Origin: an uncultured Collinsella sp.
Lineage (GTDB): Bacteria; Actinomycetota; Coriobacteriia; Coriobacteriales; Coriobacteriaceae
Assembly: GCA_900541205.1 (NCBI GenBank)
Contig: UQIV01000005.1
Location: 33,025 to 97,024 of the forward strand
Length of the DNA stretch: 64,000 nucleotides
Direction of reading: 5' to 3'
In this document: positions 61,669 to 64,000 of the stretch, piece after piece
Layout of the letters: each line of letters starts with the position of its first letter
Numbering within the stretch: the stretch's first letter is position 1
The notes under the pieces: generated by a model
Seen by the model: the letters and a program-made list of their open reading frames with translations, nothing else
Databases searched by the model: none
What the model was told of the DNA's origin: nothing
Program-made: the position numbers and the translations under genes

Positions 61669-61905
61669 CTACTTCTCCAATGCCGCCTCGACCGTATCGG
61701 CGAACTCGCCGACTGTCTTGGGGTTCTCCTCGGTATCGAGCTGGATGCCAAACTCGTCCTCGACGGCAACGAGGATCTCGACGGTGCCCAGGCTGTCGAG
61801 ACCAATCTCCTCGAGCGTGGACTCGGGCTTCATCTCGACATCGTCAAGACCGGCGGTCTCGCGGATAACGTCGCAAACGCGCTCGAAGGTCTTCTGATCT
61901 GCCAT
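61669..61905 (-). CDS. acpP: acyl carrier protein
   Basis: 78-residue four-helix carrier. The phosphopantetheine site is GLDSLGTVEI with Ser38, and the acidic helix II (VAVEDEFGIQ) is typical. 2 bp after fabK's upstream junction and 51 bp after fabH; GGAGA precedes the ATG. Confidence 0.96.
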   Translation of the reverse strand: MADQKTFERVCDVIRETAGLDDVEMKPESTLEEIGLDSLGTVEILVAVEDEFGIQLDTEENPKTVGEFADTVEAALEK

Positions 61906-61956
61906 GGTAGTTCTCCTTTGGTTGTGCCCTAGGGCGTTTTTATTTCCTATGTGCGA

Positions 61957-62916
61957 CTACTTCCAACGAAGCAGATAGCCACCTATATCCAGACCGGCGC
62001 CAAATCCAACCAAGGCGATGGTGTCGCCTGTGTGAAGTGCACTGGCGTTTGCCAGCCGGTCGAGGGCAAGCGGAATGCATGCGCTCGAAATGTTGCCGGT
62101 CTCGCGCAACGTGCGAACCACGCGCTCGTCCGGCACGCCCAGGCGCTTGACCGCCTGGCTCAGGATTCGTTCGTTAGCCTGATGGAATACAAAATGATCG
62201 ATGTCTTCGACCAAAATGCCCGCATCGATCGCAAGCTTATGGACCGTGTCGCAGATGGCGTTGACGCCGAACTTGAACACGCGGCGGCCGTTCATGGACA
62301 GCACGCTCGCGCTATCTGCGGAAGCCTTAAACGGCGAGGTACCGACCAGACCGGGAACGCGCAACGTCTCGACGTCGGGCGCCGTCGAAAGCTCAACGGC
62401 AAGGGGGTTGTCTCCCCCAGCTTCAATCACTGCGGCGCCTGCCCCATCGCCAAAAAGCACGCAGGTGGCACGGTCGGTCCAGTCGAGCGCGCGCGTCATC
62501 TGCTCGGCAGCAACAACAAGCACGCGCTCGGCACGGCTGCGGGCGATATAGCCCTCGGCGACATCGAGCGCAAATACGAAGCCGGCACAAGCCGCCGAGA
62601 CATCGAAGGCAGGGCACGTCGCGCCTAGTCGCTCAGCAACGGCACACGCCTCAGCGGGAACAAGGTGGTCACCCGTCGTCGTCGAGCAGACGATCAGATC
62701 CAGCTGGCTCGCGTCGATTCCGGACACCTGGAGTGCCCGCTCGCTCGCCGCTACGGCAAGGTCGTCAAGTGACTCGGTGGTGCAGACATGACGGCTCTTG
62801 ATACCTGTGCGAGTAAAAATCCACTCATCCGAGGTATCGAGGAACTCAGACAGCTCGTCATTGGAAACACTGCGCTCAGGAAGTGCCGAACCTGTTCCAA
62901 GAATCGTGAAACCCAT
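61957..62916 (-). CDS. fabH: beta-ketoacyl-ACP synthase III
   Basis: 319-residue initiating condensing enzyme. The Cys-His-Asn triad is in DVSAACAGFVFALD, HFVFHQANERIL and RETGNISSACIPLAL. The ATG at 62916 follows AAAGGAGG. First gene of the operon, with a pair of 17-bp operator-like sites just upstream (62935 and 62983). Confidence 0.96.
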   Translation of the reverse strand: MGFTILGTGSALPERSVSNDELSEFLDTSDEWIFTRTGIKSRHVCTTESLDDLAVAASERALQVSGIDASQLDLIVCSTTTGDHLVPAEACAVAERLGATCPAFDVSAACAGFVFALDVAEGYIARSRAERVLVVAAEQMTRALDWTDRATCVLFGDGAGAAVIEAGGDNPLAVELSTAPDVETLRVPGLVGTSPFKASADSASVLSMNGRRVFKFGVNAICDTVHKLAIDAGILVEDIDHFVFHQANERILSQAVKRLGVPDERVVRTLRETGNISSACIPLALDRLANASALHTGDTIALVGFGAGLDIGGYLLRWK

Positions 62917-62934
62917 CACTAACCTCCTTTGGAA

Positions 62935-62951
62935 TGTTGACGTGTTTACAT
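62935..62951. promoter_or_regulatory. operator-like site 1 upstream of fabH
   Basis: TGTTGACGTGTTTACAT, 16 of 17 identical to site 2 and imperfectly palindromic (TGTTRAC-RY-GTYAACA). It lies 19 bp upstream of the fabH ATG, where a bound repressor would block transcription. Confidence 0.6.
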
Positions 62952-62982
62952 CGACCAAGAGAGGATAACGCATTTCAGTCTT

Positions 62983-62999
62983 TGTTGACGTGTTAACAT
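62983..62999. promoter_or_regulatory. operator-like site 2 between fabH and birA
   Basis: TGTTGACGTGTTAACAT, 48 bp from site 1 in direct orientation. It shows the palindromic consensus TGTTRACRYGTYAACA best. Its position between divergent fabH and birA could regulate both. The cognate regulator is not in the window. Confidence 0.6.
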
Positions 63000-63092
63000 T
63001 AAATTGTCCAAATGCGACAAAGGCTTCACATTGTGTCTATCTCTCGACACCATTGCGTCATTCACTTATTCAATAAGGAGGTAGCAGCCGCT

Positions 63093-63869
63093 ATGGATGC
63101 CCAATTAACGATTGTCGACGTAACCGGATCGACCAACGATGACCTGCTCGAGGCAGGAAAACAGGGTGCGTCGCACGGCACAGGACTTGCCGCCCGCGCG
63201 CAAACGGCAGGACGCGGCCGGCGCGGCCACAAGTGGGATTCAACCGCCGGCAACCTATTGCTTTCGATTGTCCTGCGTCCATGCGTTAATTCCGCAAAGT
63301 ACTCTGGTCTTGCCGCCGTCAGCGGCCTAGCGGTGCTCGAAGCACTCGAAAAGCAAGGCCTTGCAAGCGAAATAGCCCTCAAGTGGCCCAATGACCTGGT
63401 CGCGCGAGAACGCAAGCTCGGCGGCATTCTGGTTGAGGCCGCACGCGATAACGAAGGCAAACCTTTTGCCGTCTGCGGTATTGGCGTCAATGTGAACTAT
63501 GTGCCCTCGGAGGTTCCCGATGGTGGCCTGCCGGCAATCGGTCTCTCGGATCTCAACGAGAGCGTTCCCGCCGTCGACATGCTCCTCGATGAGGTCTATC
63601 ACGCAGTTATAGACGCTGTAGATACCTGGGCAGAGCGCCTCAACGCCATGGAAGAAGACGCCGGACCGCTCGCGCCCGTCCACGATGATTATGTAGCTCA
63701 CCTCAATTGGATAGGGGAAACCGTTATCGCCCGTTCCCCTGTCGGTGACGAGCTGGCGCGTGGCATCTTTAAAACGGTCGATGGCTTTGGTCGCGCGTGC
63801 ATCGAAACGGAAGACGGCTTTCGATCCTTCCATTTTGAGGAGGCATCGCTGCGTCCCTTGAGCGAATAG
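63093..63869 (+). CDS. birA: biotin--[acetyl-CoA-carboxylase] ligase, without DNA-binding domain
   Basis: 258-residue BPL_LplA-fold enzyme that attaches biotin to AccB. STNDDLLEAGKQG, AQTAGRGRRGHKWDS (biotinyl-AMP loop), LKWPNDLVARERKLGGILVE and GIGVNVNY are conserved. It lacks the N-terminal HTH of class II BirA, so it does not act as a repressor. AAGGAGG lies 11 bases before the ATG at 63093, slightly far. Divergent from the acc/fab operon it serves. Confidence 0.93.
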   Translation: MDAQLTIVDVTGSTNDDLLEAGKQGASHGTGLAARAQTAGRGRRGHKWDSTAGNLLLSIVLRPCVNSAKYSGLAAVSGLAVLEALEKQGLASEIALKWPNDLVARERKLGGILVEAARDNEGKPFAVCGIGVNVNYVPSEVPDGGLPAIGLSDLNESVPAVDMLLDEVYHAVIDAVDTWAERLNAMEEDAGPLAPVHDDYVAHLNWIGETVIARSPVGDELARGIFKTVDGFGRACIETEDGFRSFHFEEASLRPLSE

Positions 63870-63929
63870 GGCGCCGCAACCACCTACTCGGCAGTATTAC
63901 CCCGCAGTCCAAACCGTCATTCAAATCAG

Positions 63930-63957
63930 AACCACCCTTAAAAAGGGTGGTTTGCTC
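63930..63957 (+). terminator. rho-independent terminator after birA
   Basis: ACCACCCTT-aaa-AAGGGTGGT followed by TTGCTCTT on the plus strand, 60 bp past the birA stop. The final 40 bases of the window show nothing further. Confidence 0.8.
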
Positions 63958-64000
63958 TTAGGGTATAACCCACGGGCCCCGGGCTCGCGTCTAAAGGCGC

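Overview
The window looks like a chromosomal segment from a gut Coriobacteriia, most likely Collinsella or a close relative. The assignment is by family resemblance, not a search. Supporting signs are the GC-rich coding, the actinobacterial-type ribosomal proteins, a selenium-dependent anaerobic purine degradation cluster, and a type II fatty acid operon with FabK and a fused AccD-AccA carboxyltransferase.

Layout. (1) 1-8689, minus strand: the distal half of the S10-spc-alpha ribosomal supercluster, rplE-rpsZ-rpsH-rplF-rplR-rpsE-rpmD-rplO-secY-adk-map-infA-rpmJ-rpsM-rpsK-rpsD-rpoA, with rpoA cut by the window edge. (2) 8690-44264: a block of about 35.5 kb with no ribosomal genes. (3) 44265-50053, minus strand: the proximal half of the same supercluster, rplC-rplD-rplW-rplB-rpsS-rplV-rpsC-rplP-rpmC-rpsQ-rplN-rplX. 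(4) 50513-53699: a histidine phosphatase, a cation diffusion facilitator and an orphan PTS EIIC. (5) 53740-62916: the minus-strand operon fabH-acpP-fabK-fabD-fabG-fabF-accB-fabZ-accC-accDA, with a divergent biotin-protein ligase that would biotinylate AccB.

The central observation is that the normally continuous order rplN-rplX-rplE is broken exactly between rplX and rplE. rpsJ, which usually precedes rplC, is also absent. A rho-independent terminator follows rplX, a candidate promoter precedes rplE, and palindromic repeats lie at or near all three breakpoints.

The inserted block has two arms of an anaerobic urate/xanthine pathway. The left arm holds xdhC, yqeB, yqeC, hyuA, a mocA-like gene, ygeW, ygeY and ygeX. 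The right arm holds a xanthine/urate permease, ssnA, ygfK, ygfS and xdhD. Each arm has a divergently transcribed YheO-type PAS/HTH regulator, and ridA lies next to the right arm. Between the arms (about 19-26.6 kb) is an accessory islet: a single-pass membrane protein, a DEDDh exonuclease, two AAA ATPases with nuclease-like C-termini, and an AbiEi-like protein. This islet carries a five-site 23-bp direct repeat array, a 52-bp near-perfect palindrome, and two clusters of 61-bp palindromic tandem repeats. The block ends with a U32 peptidase, an RluA synthase, a DeoR/Gfo-Idh pair and a REP-associated transposase flanked by its probable REP substrates.

Starts were chosen from ribosome-binding sites and family lengths. 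No tRNA, rRNA, CRISPR array or intact insertion sequence was recognised.
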